Shown here: positions 35,783 to 44,987 of the stretch, piece after piece | How the letters are laid out: each line of letters opens with the position of its first letter | How positions within the stretch are numbered: the first letter of the stretch is position 1 | Source of the DNA: Pseudoneobacillus rhizosphaerae | GTDB lineage: Bacteria > Bacillota > Bacilli > Bacillales > Cytobacillaceae | Reading direction: 5' to 3' | DNA length: 64,000 nucleotides | NCBI RefSeq assembly: GCF_917563885.1 | Contig: NZ_CAKJTG010000006.1 | Location: forward strand, 1-64,000 | Made by a program: the position numbers and the translations under genes | Notes under the pieces: generated by a model | What the model was told of the DNA's origin: nothing | Database searches by the model: none | Seen by the model: only the letters and a program-made list of their open reading frames with translations

Positions 35783-35983
35783 ATGAGTGACTGGAATGAA
35801 CAAGCAGCACCAAATAATAACACTCCATCTGAAACCATTCGTACGTCAAAACTCATTGGTAAAGAAGGATTGCAAGCTAGTTCTAATGTGAGTAATAGTG
35901 AAGCGGTAAACGAGATGTCTAGTACTGACAATAATAGCGAAGATCTCACAAAACATCTCTTGAGCAGGCAGCCTGGAATGTAG
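35783..35983 (+). CDS. small Ser/Asn-rich hypothetical protein
   Basis: 66 residues, hydrophilic and rich in Ser, Asn, Glu and Thr, with no Cys or membrane segment, beginning MSDWNEQAAPNNN. A clear AAAGGAGG lies 13 nt before ATG 35783, with GATCAT between. I do not recognise the family; the composition resembles small unstructured spore-associated proteins. The REPIN-like palindrome 3 begins 25 nt after the stop. Confidence 0.65.
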   Translation: MSDWNEQAAPNNNTPSETIRTSKLIGKEGLQASSNVSNSEAVNEMSSTDNNSEDLTKHLLSRQPGM

Positions 35984-36008
35984 AAACGTTAGTTTAAAAT
36001 ATCAATCG

Positions 36009-36063
36009 CTGTGACGCATTAAAGCCATGAGGGACAGTCCCTCATGGCTTTAATGCGTCACAG
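36009..36063. repeat. REPIN-like palindrome, copy 3
   Basis: A perfect 27-bp inverted repeat around a single central A: the left arm starts CTGTGACGCATTAAAGCCAT and ends GAGGGAC. It shares GACGCATTAA and GGGAC-N-GTCCC with copies 1 and 2, but differs in the middle of each arm, with matching changes on both sides. Confidence 0.92.
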
Positions 36064-36101
36064 TGATATATGCAGAATATATTCAATTTTCAAAGGATTT
36101 A

Positions 36102-36130
36102 TTGACATTCAAATATCTTCAAGTTAAATT
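36102..36130 (+). promoter_or_regulatory. candidate promoter for kynA
   Basis: TTGACA (36102-36107), 17-nt spacer, TAAATT (36125-36130). The -35 is consensus; the -10 is weak. Confidence 0.4.
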
Positions 36131-36216
36131 TAGTTTAAAATATGGATTATACGAAAAATGTAATCTTCGGATATTAAACCTATATTGTATAGATATAAAA
36201 TCTAGGGGTGAATGAG

Positions 36217-37071
36217 TTGGTTAACGAGAATAGCAAGAAGAATCATGCAACAGACTCAGAAAAAAATATTCATACCGATTTTAAAAATAACATGACCTAT
36301 GGTGAATACTTAAAGTTAGAGAATATCCTTTCCAACCAAATAAGGTTATCTGACCATCACGATGAAATGCTTTTTATTATTATCCATCAAACAAGCGAGC
36401 TTTGGATGAAGCTCATTCTTCATGAACTAAACTCAGCAATCGAGTCCATTCAAAATGATGATTTATCTTCTTCTTTTAAAAGATTAGCTAGAGTTTCTAG
36501 GATTCAAGCCCAAATCATTCAATCATGGGATGTCCTTTCAACTTTAACACCTTCAGAATATATCGAGTTTAGGGACTCATTAGGTCAAGCATCAGGGTTT
36601 CAATCCTATCAATATCGAATGATCGAGTTTGCCCTTGGATATAAAACCGCTCATATTTTAAAAATATATGAAAAAAATCAAGAGCTTCATAGTAAGTTAA
36701 AGATGGCATTTGATTCACCAAGTATCTATGATGTTTCTATTCAGGCGCTAGCAAAGGCTGGGTTTCAAATAAATCCTGATATCCTCTCAAGAGATTTCAC
36801 GACTTCATATAAGGAGGATGAAACTGTCCGTATGGCATGGATTGAGGTTTATAGGAATGTAGAAAAATATTGGGACTTATATGAGTTAGCAGAGAAACTA
36901 GTTGATATTGAAGATTCTCTTTCAACATGGCGTTTCCGCCATATGAAAACGGTTGAACGAATTATCGGAAATAAAGTTGGTACAGGTGGTTCATCAGGAG
37001 TGAATTATTTAAAAAGGGTAATTGATCAGCGGTTCTTTCCGGAATTATGGGATATTCGGACGGAACTATAA
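36217..37071 (+). CDS. kynA: tryptophan 2,3-dioxygenase
   Basis: Heme enzyme opening the tryptophan indole ring to N-formylkynurenine. Conserved blocks: [35 protein letters not shown] (active-site His and Arg region), and the C-terminal [22 protein letters not shown] with the heme-ligand His. About 284 residues, normal for bacterial TDO. TTG 36217 is proposed because AGGGGTGA (36204-36211) is at SD distance; GTG 36208 is the other option. The kynU and kynB partners usual in Bacillus are absent here, so downstream steps must be encoded elsewhere. Confidence 0.93.
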   Translation: MVNENSKKNHATDSEKNIHTDFKNNMTYGEYLKLENILSNQIRLSDHHDEMLFIIIHQTSELWMKLILHELNSAIESIQNDDLSSSFKRLARVSRIQAQIIQSWDVLSTLTPSEYIEFRDSLGQASGFQSYQYRMIEFALGYKTAHILKIYEKNQELHSKLKMAFDSPSIYDVSIQALAKAGFQINPDILSRDFTTSYKEDETVRMAWIEVYRNVEKYWDLYELAEKLVDIEDSLSTWRFRHMKTVERIIGNKVGTGGSSGVNYLKRVIDQRFFPELWDIRTEL

Positions 37072-37092
37072 TACAAAATCATTGTTAATAGA

Positions 37093-37137
37093 GGCTGACA
37101 AAAAGATGCTTTCTACATCTTTTTTCAGCTTTTTTTT
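37093..37137 (+). terminator. terminator after kynA
   Basis: GGCTGACAAAAAGATG pairs with CATCTTTTTTCAGCT (37116-37130) and is followed by eight T residues. Confidence 0.88.
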
Positions 37138-37250
37138 GCATTAAACATAAATTTGTTATTTCTTTTTGTAATGTACTGTCTTCGAAGGTGATATTCCTAT
37201 AATATTAAAAATAATATAATAAGAGAATTTAATTAGAGGGAATGTGTAGT

Positions 37251-39629
37251 ATGAATGAGGAATTAATAAATAACCCCGACTTGTCTTATCAGTTGGCTGA
37301 GCAAAAGGCTGCTCAGTATTTTCAGTCACTATATGTCCAGGTTAAACAAAAGACATTTATCCCAACATTAACAAAAGATATTCATTCGTGGAAGCAAAAC
37401 CATATTCATCATCCCATATTGTCTTTTTTTATTCGTGGAAAGAGAAAGGCAAATTCCAATGGGTATTACAGTTACATTCAATGGCTTGATTATATGGGCA
37501 AACTTGATAGTTATTTAGATAGAAGTATGTCCTATATTTATATGAGAGATCTTGGGAAATCACTGGAATCACCTGACACACAAGCTAGAGTTAGTCGTGT
37601 AGTGGCTAATTTGAAAAATCACCTGACGCAAAATGATGCGAACAAAGGTGACACAAAAAATGACTTTAGCATGTATGGACTATATCGAATGGCCCAAAAG
37701 GAAGGCATAGAGTCGACTATGATTTGGCTGATCAATAAACTCAAACGGGTTTCCTCCAATATTCCAAAAGGGATGGATGCGGAGCAGGCTCAGCGAAAAC
37801 TCATCAAAATCATTGCAGGAGTTATTATGCATGTGAATGAAGAAATGGATAATGACGTTTCTTCAGAGAGCCGTAAGCAAAAACTCGATGAGGCAATTAG
37901 ACTAGGTTATTCCTATGGTCTGACCTATCCATTCATTGATGATCTCCTTGATGCTGAAGTCCTGTCCGATAAAGAAGAGAAGCAATATTCAAATTTAATA
38001 CGTACTACACTAATTACAGGCACAGTGCCAAAATTAGGTGAGTGGACAGGGACAAATAAAAACCTAATCAAATATATTCATTCGGAACTCCGAGAAGCCT
38101 TTGAATACATTAGAGCCCATCAACGACCAGAAACCCTGACCTCATTTTTTGAACAATCCTATGTATTTTTTCAATCACAGGAAGTGGATCGTTTAAAGGA
38201 TCTTTCAAATCCCAATTATACGAACGAAGAGCTTTATATACCTATCATTTTAAAATCGTCTTCTTCTCGATTAATTATCCGGTCGGTCATTAGTGCTCCA
38301 GAGGATGAGGGCTTCGACCATCGAACCTTCTTTTATGGCATTTATAACCAGTTGGCTGATGATTTTGCGGATATGTTTGATGACATGAGGGATGGCGCGG
38401 TTACGCCATATACGTATTACCTGAAATATCATGAAAAGCGACCTGATCTTATCAACCCATTTGAATTATACTGGACAGTTATTGCCAACTTGATTCATAA
38501 CGTGTATCATTCCGATGCTAAGACGTGTGAGGTCATGTTGGATCGAGCGATAAATGGTCTGAAACGATTTAAAGAAAAATGGGGAAGCCAAAAATATAAT
38601 GAAGTGATGAAACTATTTTCATCTCGAAATCCGAAATTTAATAGTCTTATCCAAACGATGGTAGGAAAAGCTGATGATGTGGATTTCTTTGATAAACTGC
38701 TTCGGGACCATATGATAGCCAATTTGAAAAACGAACGCAAGGAGCAGGAGAAATTCGCAGATACGATTAAAATTGTACGAAAACAGATAAACGACATCTT
38801 ACTTATTCCTCAAAGTGAAGACAATGATTTGATGAAAAATCCAATCATTGATGCGGCAAATTACAGTCTTGAAAGCGACGGGAAACGTTTGAGGCCAATC
38901 ATCACCTGGGTCATGGGTATAAATGAATATGGGTTAAATAAATCTGCCATTATGCCACTCTTGAAATCATTGGAATATATGCATACGGCATCGCTAATTT
39001 TCGATGATCTCCCATCCCAAGACAATGCTTCCATTCGCAGAGGTCGACCGACTTTACATCGAGTTTATAATACGGCCATTGCAGAACTTACAGGTTTATT
39101 TTTAACTCAAAAAGCCATAGAAGAACAAGCCTCCCTTGATCAGTTCGACACGAAAACGGTACTTAAATTGATTCAATACACAGCCCAAAAGACAGAGGAT
39201 ATGTGTAAGGGGCAGGTAATGGACTTAGATTCCAAGGGAAAGAAATTGACCCTAGATCAATTGAATCAGATGTGCTTTTATAAAACGGGGTTAGCGTTTG
39301 AAGCATCTCTCTTGATGCCTGCCATTCTCGCTCAAGCTAGTGAGAGTGAGATGGAAGCTTTAAAAAAATTTGCCTATCATGCGGGGATTGCGTTTCAGAT
39401 TAAAGATGATTTACTTGATGTGGAAGGCGATCTCAGCTTACTAGGTAAATCGATTGGAAAAGATGCTGAAAATAACAATTCCACTTTCGTATCTGTCTTA
39501 GGAAAGAATGGAGCCCAAAAGGCGATGTGGGATCATTACTGTTTTGCAGTGGAAATGCTGCAGGAAGTGCCACGTAATACTAATTTTTTAAAGCATTTAT
39601 TAAATTATCTTGTTAATCGGGATCATTAA
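37251..39629 (+). CDS. bimodular isoprenoid-synthase-like protein (N-terminal class I-like domain plus polyprenyl synthetase)
   Basis: 792 residues. The C-terminal 270 residues are a trans-prenyl diphosphate synthase: SDGKRLRP, first Asp-rich motif DDLPSQD (585-591) followed by RRGRPTLH, KTG and second Asp-rich motif DDLLD (719-723). The N-terminal 510 residues are all-helical and unassigned, but contain two acidic motifs inside helices, DDLLD (230-234) and DDFADMFDD (370-378), reminiscent of class I terpenoid synthases. This may be a terpene synthase-prenyltransferase fusion or an internal duplication; the substrate and product are unknown. ATG 37251 is favoured (GAGGGA about nine nt upstream) over ATG 37242. 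It is a single gene between kynA and a leftward acetyltransferase, with no cyclase or P450 beside it. Confidence 0.8.
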   Translation: MNEELINNPDLSYQLAEQKAAQYFQSLYVQVKQKTFIPTLTKDIHSWKQNHIHHPILSFFIRGKRKANSNGYYSYIQWLDYMGKLDSYLDRSMSYIYMRDLGKSLESPDTQARVSRVVANLKNHLTQNDANKGDTKNDFSMYGLYRMAQKEGIESTMIWLINKLKRVSSNIPKGMDAEQAQRKLIKIIAGVIMHVNEEMDNDVSSESRKQKLDEAIRLGYSYGLTYPFIDDLLDAEVLSDKEEKQYSNLIRTTLITGTVPKLGEWTGTNKNLIKYIHSELREAFEYIRAHQRPETLTSFFEQSYVFFQSQEVDRLKDLSNPNYTNEELYIPIILKSSSSRLIIRSVISAPEDEGFDHRTFFYGIYNQLADDFADMFDDMRDGAVTPYTYYLKYHEKRPDLINPFELYWTVIANLIHNVYHSDAKTCEVMLDRAINGLKRFKEKWGSQKYNEVMKLFSSRNPKFNSLIQTMVGKADDVDFFDKLLRDHMIANLKNERKEQEKFADTIKIVRKQINDILLIPQSEDNDLMKNPIIDAANYSLESDGKRLRPIITWVMGINEYGLNKSAIMPLLKSLEYMHTASLIFDDLPSQDNASIRRGRPTLHRVYNTAIAELTGLFLTQKAIEEQASLDQFDTKTVLKLIQYTAQKTEDMCKGQVMDLDSKGKKLTLDQLNQMCFYKTGLAFEASLLMPAILAQASESEMEALKKFAYHAGIAFQIKDDLLDVEGDLSLLGKSIGKDAENNNSTFVSVLGKNGAQKAMWDHYCFAVEMLQEVPRNTNFLKHLLNYLVNRDH

Positions 39630-39705
39630 TATAATAGCAGTCACAAAGAATCTTTTGTGACTGCCCATATAAAATCATGTTGTCCATTTTAGTATTTAGT
39701 TAAAT

Positions 39706-40215
39706 TCATAAAACCATAGTGAATAATTTTAATTCTTCTGATGCATTATTTTCTTTTATTAGTGAATCGAATGAAAAGCCTAATTTTAACAAGACTTTCT
39801 CTGAGTTCAAGTTATCAATAGTTGTAATGGCAACAATTTTATCAATAGAGAGCTGTTCTTTTCCATATTGAATCACTGCTTTTGTCGCTTCGAAAGCGTA
39901 GCCTTTTCCTGTGTATTCGGGTAAAAATGCGTAACCGAGATCAATATTTTCTAGAGATGGTCGTTTGATTAGACCGCAAAGCCCTATCGGAACGGCATTC
40001 TCTTTTAGTGTAACTAAGAATAAGCCAAAGCCAAAATCTTTGTACATTTGGAGGGGACCTGTCTGGATATAATTCTTTGCGTCTGTTTCTGTCTTAATTC
40101 CCTTATCCCCAATGTATTTAATCCAAGAAGGTTCGTTAAGTAGTCTAAATATGAAATGGAAGTCTTGTTCTGTAATTTTACGAATCACAAGCCTGTTTGT
40201 ATCAATTAAGGTCAT
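39706..40215 (-). CDS. GNAT acetyltransferase (RimJ/RimL-like)
   Basis: 169-residue GNAT protein: LIDTNRLVIRKITEQDF start, then IDLGYAFLPEYTGKGYAFEA, which holds the acetyl-CoA pyrophosphate loop (Y-x-G-K-G-Y-A), and LNSEKVLLKLGF at the end. It acetylates an amino group on an unknown substrate. AAGGAG precedes ATG 40215 on the minus strand. Monocistronic. Confidence 0.9.
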   Translation of the reverse strand: MTLIDTNRLVIRKITEQDFHFIFRLLNEPSWIKYIGDKGIKTETDAKNYIQTGPLQMYKDFGFGLFLVTLKENAVPIGLCGLIKRPSLENIDLGYAFLPEYTGKGYAFEATKAVIQYGKEQLSIDKIVAITTIDNLNSEKVLLKLGFSFDSLIKENNASEELKLFTMVL

Positions 40216-40358
40216 TTGTTTCTCCTTATTCCAAGTATTTAATGTAGCTTACTAAAATATATTGTTTATTATATATTTCATTACATCAAAATGAATAGTA
40301 TATTAGTTATAGATAAAAATAATAAAATAATGAAATTTGCTATTTGTAATTTTTGTAT

Positions 40359-40388
40359 TTGATATTAGTACCGATTTCTTGTTATAAT
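40359..40388 (+). promoter_or_regulatory. candidate sigma-A promoter of the S1-domain gene
   Basis: TTGATA (40359-40364), 18-nt spacer, TATAAT (40383-40388), 35 nt before the TTG start. Confidence 0.6.
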
Positions 40389-40422
40389 AAAGCGGTTTTA
40401 ACATTTACTAGGGGGAGCTCTT

Positions 40423-40872
40423 TTGTCAATTGAAATAGGCAGTAAAGTACAAGGTAAAGTAACAGGTATTACTAAATTTGGTGCATTTGTAGAATTACCT
40501 GGAGGCTCAACGGGTCTCGTGCATATTAGTGAAGTAGCGGATAGCTATGTAACTGATGTTAATGAACATCTAAAAATTGGTGACCAAATAGAAGTAAAAG
40601 TGATAAGCGAAAAAGAGGGTAAGATTGCATTATCTATCAAGAAGGCTATAGATAAGCCAGAAGGTCAATCTTCATACTCTTCACGCCCACCACGCCAAGG
40701 AAGAGATGACAGAAACTCTAAAGATTTCCGTTCAAAAGGTGGTAATTTCAAACCGAAGGAAAACTTTGAAGACAAAATGGCTAAGTTTTTAAAGGCAAGT
40801 GAAGATAATCTAACTAGCCTTAAGCGTAACACTGAAACAAAACGCGGCGGTAGAGGCGGCAGACGCGGTTAA
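40423..40872 (+). CDS. S1 RNA-binding domain protein (YabR-like)
   Basis: 149 residues: one S1 OB-fold domain (1-75, with VTGITKFGAFVELPGG, GLVHISEVAD and GKIALSIKKA) followed by a basic, Arg/Gly-rich tail ending RGGRGGRRG. It closely resembles B. subtilis YabR but is about 20 residues longer in the linker. It lies outside the usual divIC-spoIIE neighbourhood of yabR, so it may be a relocated gene or a paralogue. TTG 40423 has GGGGGAG upstream. It probably binds ribosomes or RNA. Confidence 0.88.
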   Translation: MSIEIGSKVQGKVTGITKFGAFVELPGGSTGLVHISEVADSYVTDVNEHLKIGDQIEVKVISEKEGKIALSIKKAIDKPEGQSSYSSRPPRQGRDDRNSKDFRSKGGNFKPKENFEDKMAKFLKASEDNLTSLKRNTETKRGGRGGRRG

Positions 40873-40905
40873 TCCGCAGAAAATTGAAGCCGAAGGTTCA
40901 TGATG

Positions 40906-40945
40906 ATGGTGTCTGTTCTACATTGTAGACAGGCGCCATTTTTCT
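40906..40945 (+). terminator. terminator after the S1-domain gene
   Basis: ATGGTGTCTGTTCTACA (40906-40922) pairs with TTGTAGACAGGCGCCAT (40923-40939) with a small internal irregularity, followed by TTTTTC. Confidence 0.85.
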
Positions 40946-40963
40946 TATGAAGGAGTTGAAGAA

Positions 40964-41530
40964 GTGAATTCAAAAACAAAATGGGATTTGAAACATAAAG
41001 AGCGTTTGGAGGAGTTAAAGGATCCTGCTGTAAATCCAAGATTAATGAATTTGTCAGCTTATCTTAATGGAGACACAGCACTTGATATTGCTTGTGGTCT
41101 TGGTGCAAATAGTATGTTTCTGGCTCGCATGAACTATCAAGTCGAGGCAATTGATATATCTGATGTTGCTATTAACTTTGTCCTAGAACAAGCAACAAAA
41201 AATGGTCTTAAAATCCATCCACGGGTTTGTGATTTGACGGTGCTCGATCGTGTAGAATGGCAAAACCATTCATTTAACTTAGTTGTTATGACATATTATC
41301 TCGATCGTTTGCTTTTTCCCATTGTTAAAAGTCTAGTACAGAAGGATGGTTATTTTTTTATGGAAACCTTCTATCAAACACCCCAAAACCAAAATAACGG
41401 TGTTTCAAATCAATATAAGCTACAGTCGAATGAGTTATTGGCTGAATTTAGTGAATGGAAGATACTCTTTTTTGAAGAAAATGAACAAGAGGGACGTCAA
41501 ACGATATTTTGTCAGAAACCGGTATTATAA
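40964..41530 (+). CDS. class I SAM-dependent methyltransferase (TehB-like)
   Basis: 188-residue Rossmann methyltransferase. SAM motif I LDIACGLGANSMFLA (about 38-52), acidic VEAIDISDVAI after strand 2 and VVMTYYLDR in motif IV. The topology resembles TehB-type methyltransferases; the substrate is unknown. GTG 40964 with AAGGAG upstream. A 7-bp hairpin (GAGACCG/CGGTCTC, 41563-41597) without a T-run separates it from the convergent dehydrogenase. Confidence 0.85.
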   Translation: MNSKTKWDLKHKERLEELKDPAVNPRLMNLSAYLNGDTALDIACGLGANSMFLARMNYQVEAIDISDVAINFVLEQATKNGLKIHPRVCDLTVLDRVEWQNHSFNLVVMTYYLDRLLFPIVKSLVQKDGYFFMETFYQTPQNQNNGVSNQYKLQSNELLAEFSEWKILFFEENEQEGRQTIFCQKPVL

Positions 41531-41612
41531 CAAATGTAGCGAGTTCTAAGACAATTAAATTGGAGACCGTCCATTTAGAGTGTATATGTCCGGTCTCGTT
41601 ACCAAACAATAC

Positions 41613-42581
41613 TCACACAGTAATAACCACTTTACCTTGTGCGTGTCCTTCCTCGAAATACCTGAAAGCTTCGGGCAATTCGCTCAACTTATAGCTTCGA
41701 TCAATTACTGGTTTAACTTTGCCAGCTTCAAGAAGTTCTTTCAAAAAAAGTAAATCTTTTTGATTGGCTCGTTGTAAAAAGGTACCCAGTTTCTGCTTTC
41801 CAGTCATTGAAACGAAAGGACCTTGAACCATGGCTTGGAACATTTGAGCTCCTGATCCACCAACATGTACAAAAGTTCCATTAGGGCTTAATGCGCGCTT
41901 ATAATCTGAAATTGGCTGATGGCCGTTCACTCCAAGAATCAGGTCATAGCTCGTTTTGGTTTGAGAAAACTTTTCCTTCGTATAGTCTAGACAGTAATCT
42001 GCCCCTAATGACTTTAAAATGTCTAAATTTCTCGTACTACATACACCTGTAACCTCAGCACCAAATGATTTAGCAATCTGTACGGCGAAAGTTCCGACAC
42101 CACCAGAAGCCCCATTAATCAATACCTTCTGTCCTGATTGAATTTTCCCTTTATCCCGTAAACTTTGTAAGGCAGTTACTCCAGCCATTGGGACTGCAGC
42201 AGCTTCTTCAAAAGATAGATTAGTAGGTTTTATAGCTAGAGCACTTTCTGGAACGGCAACATATTCGGCAAATCCACCCCAACCACAACCAGATAAATCT
42301 CCAAACACCTCATCTCCAGGTTGAAACTGCGTGACAGCTTTACCAACAGCTTCAACCACACCTGAAACGTCTCCACCAGGGATAGTGTATTTAGGTTTGA
42401 AAAGTCCGAAAGCAAAGCGGGCTAAAAAGGGTTCTCCTCTTAATAAAACCAAGTTACCAAAATTTAGGGATGAGGCATGAATTTTTACAAGGACTTGATT
42501 GTCTAGAGGAATCGGTTTTTCAACGTCAGTTAATTCAAGAACATCAGGTGGACCGTATTTGGTTGTTACAATGGCTCTCAT
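41613..42581 (-). CDS. NAD(P)-dependent zinc-free alcohol dehydrogenase / quinone oxidoreductase
   Basis: 322-residue medium-chain dehydrogenase. GroES-like N-terminal part (VLVKIHASSLNFGN, PGGDVSGVVEAVGK), the nucleotide-binding GASGGVGTFAVQIAKSFGA in the middle, and LSELPEAFRYFEEGHAQGKVVI at the end. Zinc-ligand Cys clusters are absent, which fits the quinone-reductase branch. It probably reduces quinones or enones with NADPH. On the minus strand the ATG at 42581 follows a GGGGG run. Confidence 0.9.
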   Translation of the reverse strand: MRAIVTTKYGPPDVLELTDVEKPIPLDNQVLVKIHASSLNFGNLVLLRGEPFLARFAFGLFKPKYTIPGGDVSGVVEAVGKAVTQFQPGDEVFGDLSGCGWGGFAEYVAVPESALAIKPTNLSFEEAAAVPMAGVTALQSLRDKGKIQSGQKVLINGASGGVGTFAVQIAKSFGAEVTGVCSTRNLDILKSLGADYCLDYTKEKFSQTKTSYDLILGVNGHQPISDYKRALSPNGTFVHVGGSGAQMFQAMVQGPFVSMTGKQKLGTFLQRANQKDLLFLKELLEAGKVKPVIDRSYKLSELPEAFRYFEEGHAQGKVVITV

Positions 42582-42815
42582 TTTTTTCCCCCTTCATATC
42601 TCCATTTAACTTAGGAATAACTACCTAATCATATCCCTAAAAACACAATAAAAGACCGTAATATTAAAATTTTTCTTGTTTAAGTTTCTTAAAACAAAAA
42701 TGACTAACTTAACTTATTTATAGATATAACTCTACTTGCTCCAATTTAAATAAAGGATTTCTTCTCTTTTTAACGAAATTCTTATTTATCATATAAATAC
42801 GAAGGAGGCACCTAG

Positions 42816-43379
42816 ATGCTTGAAGCAATAAATAGAACAGTAATGCACAGTTACCCTGGAATGGTTGCACTTGTAACCGTTTCCTTTAATGGAGAAGACA
42901 ATATTATGGCTGCTGGATGGCATAGCTATATTTCACATGAACCACCTATTTACGGAGTTGCCATTGGTCGGGAGAGACACACTTATCATTTATTAAAGGA
43001 AAGCGGTAAATTTGCTATCAATTTTCTCCCATTTGAAAAGGCTGATTTTATCCAACAAACAGGGGTGTTTTCAGGTTCAAATGTAAATAAGTTTGAGATA
43101 GTTAATATGGGATTTGATAGAGGTCTTGCTACGAATGCACCAATTTTACAGGATGCATATGTGGCTTACGAGTGTGAGGTTATTGACCGAAATAGCTACG
43201 GAGATCACGATTGGTTTGTGGGTAACATCGTTCAGTTTTATCGTGACAAGGATAAATTTTTAGAAAATGGATTACCGAATTTTGAAAAGCTTTCCATTCC
43301 TCTTTATATTGGGCGATCCATGTATACTAGTGTTGAAAAAGAAAGTAAGTTTGTTACACATTCAGTAACAGCTAAATAG
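42816..43379 (+). CDS. flavin reductase-like FMN-binding protein
   Basis: 187 residues of the flavin-reductase/split-barrel fold: VALVTVSFNGEDNIMAAGWHSYIS, YGVAIGRERHTYHLLKESGKFAINFLP and NKFEIVNMGFDRG are characteristic. It binds FMN and either reduces it with NAD(P)H or acts as a dehydrogenase; the partner is unknown. GAAGGAGG precedes ATG 42816. The neighbouring genes are not obviously linked. Confidence 0.88.
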   Translation: MLEAINRTVMHSYPGMVALVTVSFNGEDNIMAAGWHSYISHEPPIYGVAIGRERHTYHLLKESGKFAINFLPFEKADFIQQTGVFSGSNVNKFEIVNMGFDRGLATNAPILQDAYVAYECEVIDRNSYGDHDWFVGNIVQFYRDKDKFLENGLPNFEKLSIPLYIGRSMYTSVEKESKFVTHSVTAK

Positions 43380-43400
43380 AAATAGTTTGGAGATAAATGG

Positions 43401-44158
43401 ATGAAAAATATAACCTTTAAAATATATACAAAGCTGGTCAGCTTATAGATGAAAACGAACTTTACAAACATATTCATAATCCCGAAGTACTACTTCAATA
43501 TGACAGCAATTTTATTCATTTTAAAAAAATGCCAAATATACAAGAATTCAATAATACACATAGCTATTTAAGAACCTATCATGAAAAACATGGACAAAAG
43601 CATGTTAAGTTTTATTTTCCTGAAGGGGAGAAGTTAACGCCTGAACTTGAAGACCACATGAAAGCCGATGCTGATTTTACCATTGGGTATTTGGAGCTTT
43701 TTGCGATTGAACCAGCAAATTTCCCTGCAATTAATGAAAATCTAGATATAAAGATTCAAAGGGTTACAAGTGAAACGTTAGATGACTATTTAAGATTCCA
43801 ATATGAACAAAATTCTATCTATGGGAATGATTTTGCAGAGCAAAAACAATTCCAGCATGTAAGTAATTATAAAAATGAAAAATTCATGCAGATTATTGGA
43901 TTTTACAAAGGAACACCTGCAGGGTCTGTAGATGTAATTATTTCTGAAGATACCGCCGAAATCGATGCTTTAGTTGTTTATGAAGATTATCAGCGGAAAG
44001 GCATTGGGAGTCAGTTACAGAAATTTGTTATGGATCAATTTCCTGATAAAACGGTCATCCTTGTTGCTGATGGTGATGATACAGCAAAGGATATGTATCG
44101 AAAACAAAACTATCAATATCTAGGATTTCAGTATGAAAGTTTTAAAGTCTATAAGTAA
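43401..44158 (+). pseudogene. GNAT acetyltransferase gene with a frameshift near its start
   Basis: A 252-codon gene appears to start at ATG 43401 (GGAG 43390 upstream): MKNITFKIY is read in one frame, and AGQLIDENELYKHIHNPEV follows in another after about 43428-43432, so one base is missing (or two added). From there the frame is open to 44158. The downstream part includes a GNAT domain with EIDALVVYEDYQRKGIGSQLQKF (acetyl-CoA loop). A frame starting at ATG 43529 exists but has no SD. Either the gene is inactivated or the sequence has an indel error. Confidence 0.7.
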
Positions 44159-44205
44159 GATTCAATAAATGAGAAAACGAGTAGTAAGCAGATGGAGGCA
44201 AAGAG

Positions 44206-44823
44206 ATGGATAGTATAATCTTTGATTTAGACGGAACTTTATGGGATGCAACAGATAATGTTCTCGTTGTTTGGAATCAGGTACTTAGTAATAAAAAAGA
44301 AATTAGAAGACTACTAAATATTGAAGAATTGCAAGGTACTATGGGTCTTCAAATAAAAGAAATTGGTCAGAAGCTCTTCCCTTATTTGGAAGAGAAAGTG
44401 CAAGAAGAAATCATGAATGAATGCTGCCAAGTTGAATGTGAATTTCTCGGAAATCAAGGTGGTAATTTATATGATAAATTAGAGGATACTCTAAAAGCCC
44501 TATCTGAAAAATACAAGCTATATATTGTGAGTAATTGTCAAGAAGGTTATATAGAGGCTTTTTATCAATATCACCAATTAGGTAAATATTTCCGGGATTA
44601 TGAAAACCCTGGAAGAACGGGTCTTTCAAAAGGGGAGAATATTAAACTGATTATGGATAGAAATAACCTTAAAAATCCAGTGTATGTTGGAGATACAGAA
44701 GGCGATCGTAAGGGTGCACAAGTTGCTGGAATTCCATTTGTTTTTGCCAAATATGGATTTGGGCAGGTTAGTCAATTTGATTATTCGATTGATAAATTTG
44801 AGGATTTGTTGAAATTGTTTTAG
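44206..44823 (+). CDS. HAD-superfamily hydrolase (phosphoglycolate phosphatase-like)
   Basis: 205 residues. Nucleophile motif IIFDLDGTLWDA, motif II VSNCQEG, motif III Lys in SKGENIKL and motif IV VGDTEGDRKGA, with an alpha-helical cap between about 16 and 85. It is a small-molecule phosphatase of subfamily IA; the substrate is unknown. The start at 44206 has a GATGGAGG-like SD a few nt upstream. A short hairpin (CTATTAG/CTAATAG at 44835-44851) and T-run follow. Confidence 0.9.
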   Translation: MDSIIFDLDGTLWDATDNVLVVWNQVLSNKKEIRRLLNIEELQGTMGLQIKEIGQKLFPYLEEKVQEEIMNECCQVECEFLGNQGGNLYDKLEDTLKALSEKYKLYIVSNCQEGYIEAFYQYHQLGKYFRDYENPGRTGLSKGENIKLIMDRNNLKNPVYVGDTEGDRKGAQVAGIPFVFAKYGFGQVSQFDYSIDKFEDLLKLF

Positions 44824-44987
44824 GAAAGAGGTCACTATTAGTTGCTAATAGAGGCTGTTTTTTTTAGTAAAAATTGTGTCTTTTGTAACATTTATCAAAG
44901 GATAACGACTAATCCAATAGTTATCATTCGGAATACTTTCTAAATTATGGTATTCTGATACAGTAATATTGGAAGGAGTGGGAATCA

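Noticed and set aside
38507-38797. Antisense ORF within the isoprenoid-synthase-like gene
   Set aside because: No SD, no motif and fully contained in a long gene with clear polyprenyl-synthetase motifs.
41563-41597. Terminator between the methyltransferase and the convergent dehydrogenase
   Set aside because: A 7-bp stem exists but the loop is long and there is no T-run on either side, so I do not list it as a terminator.
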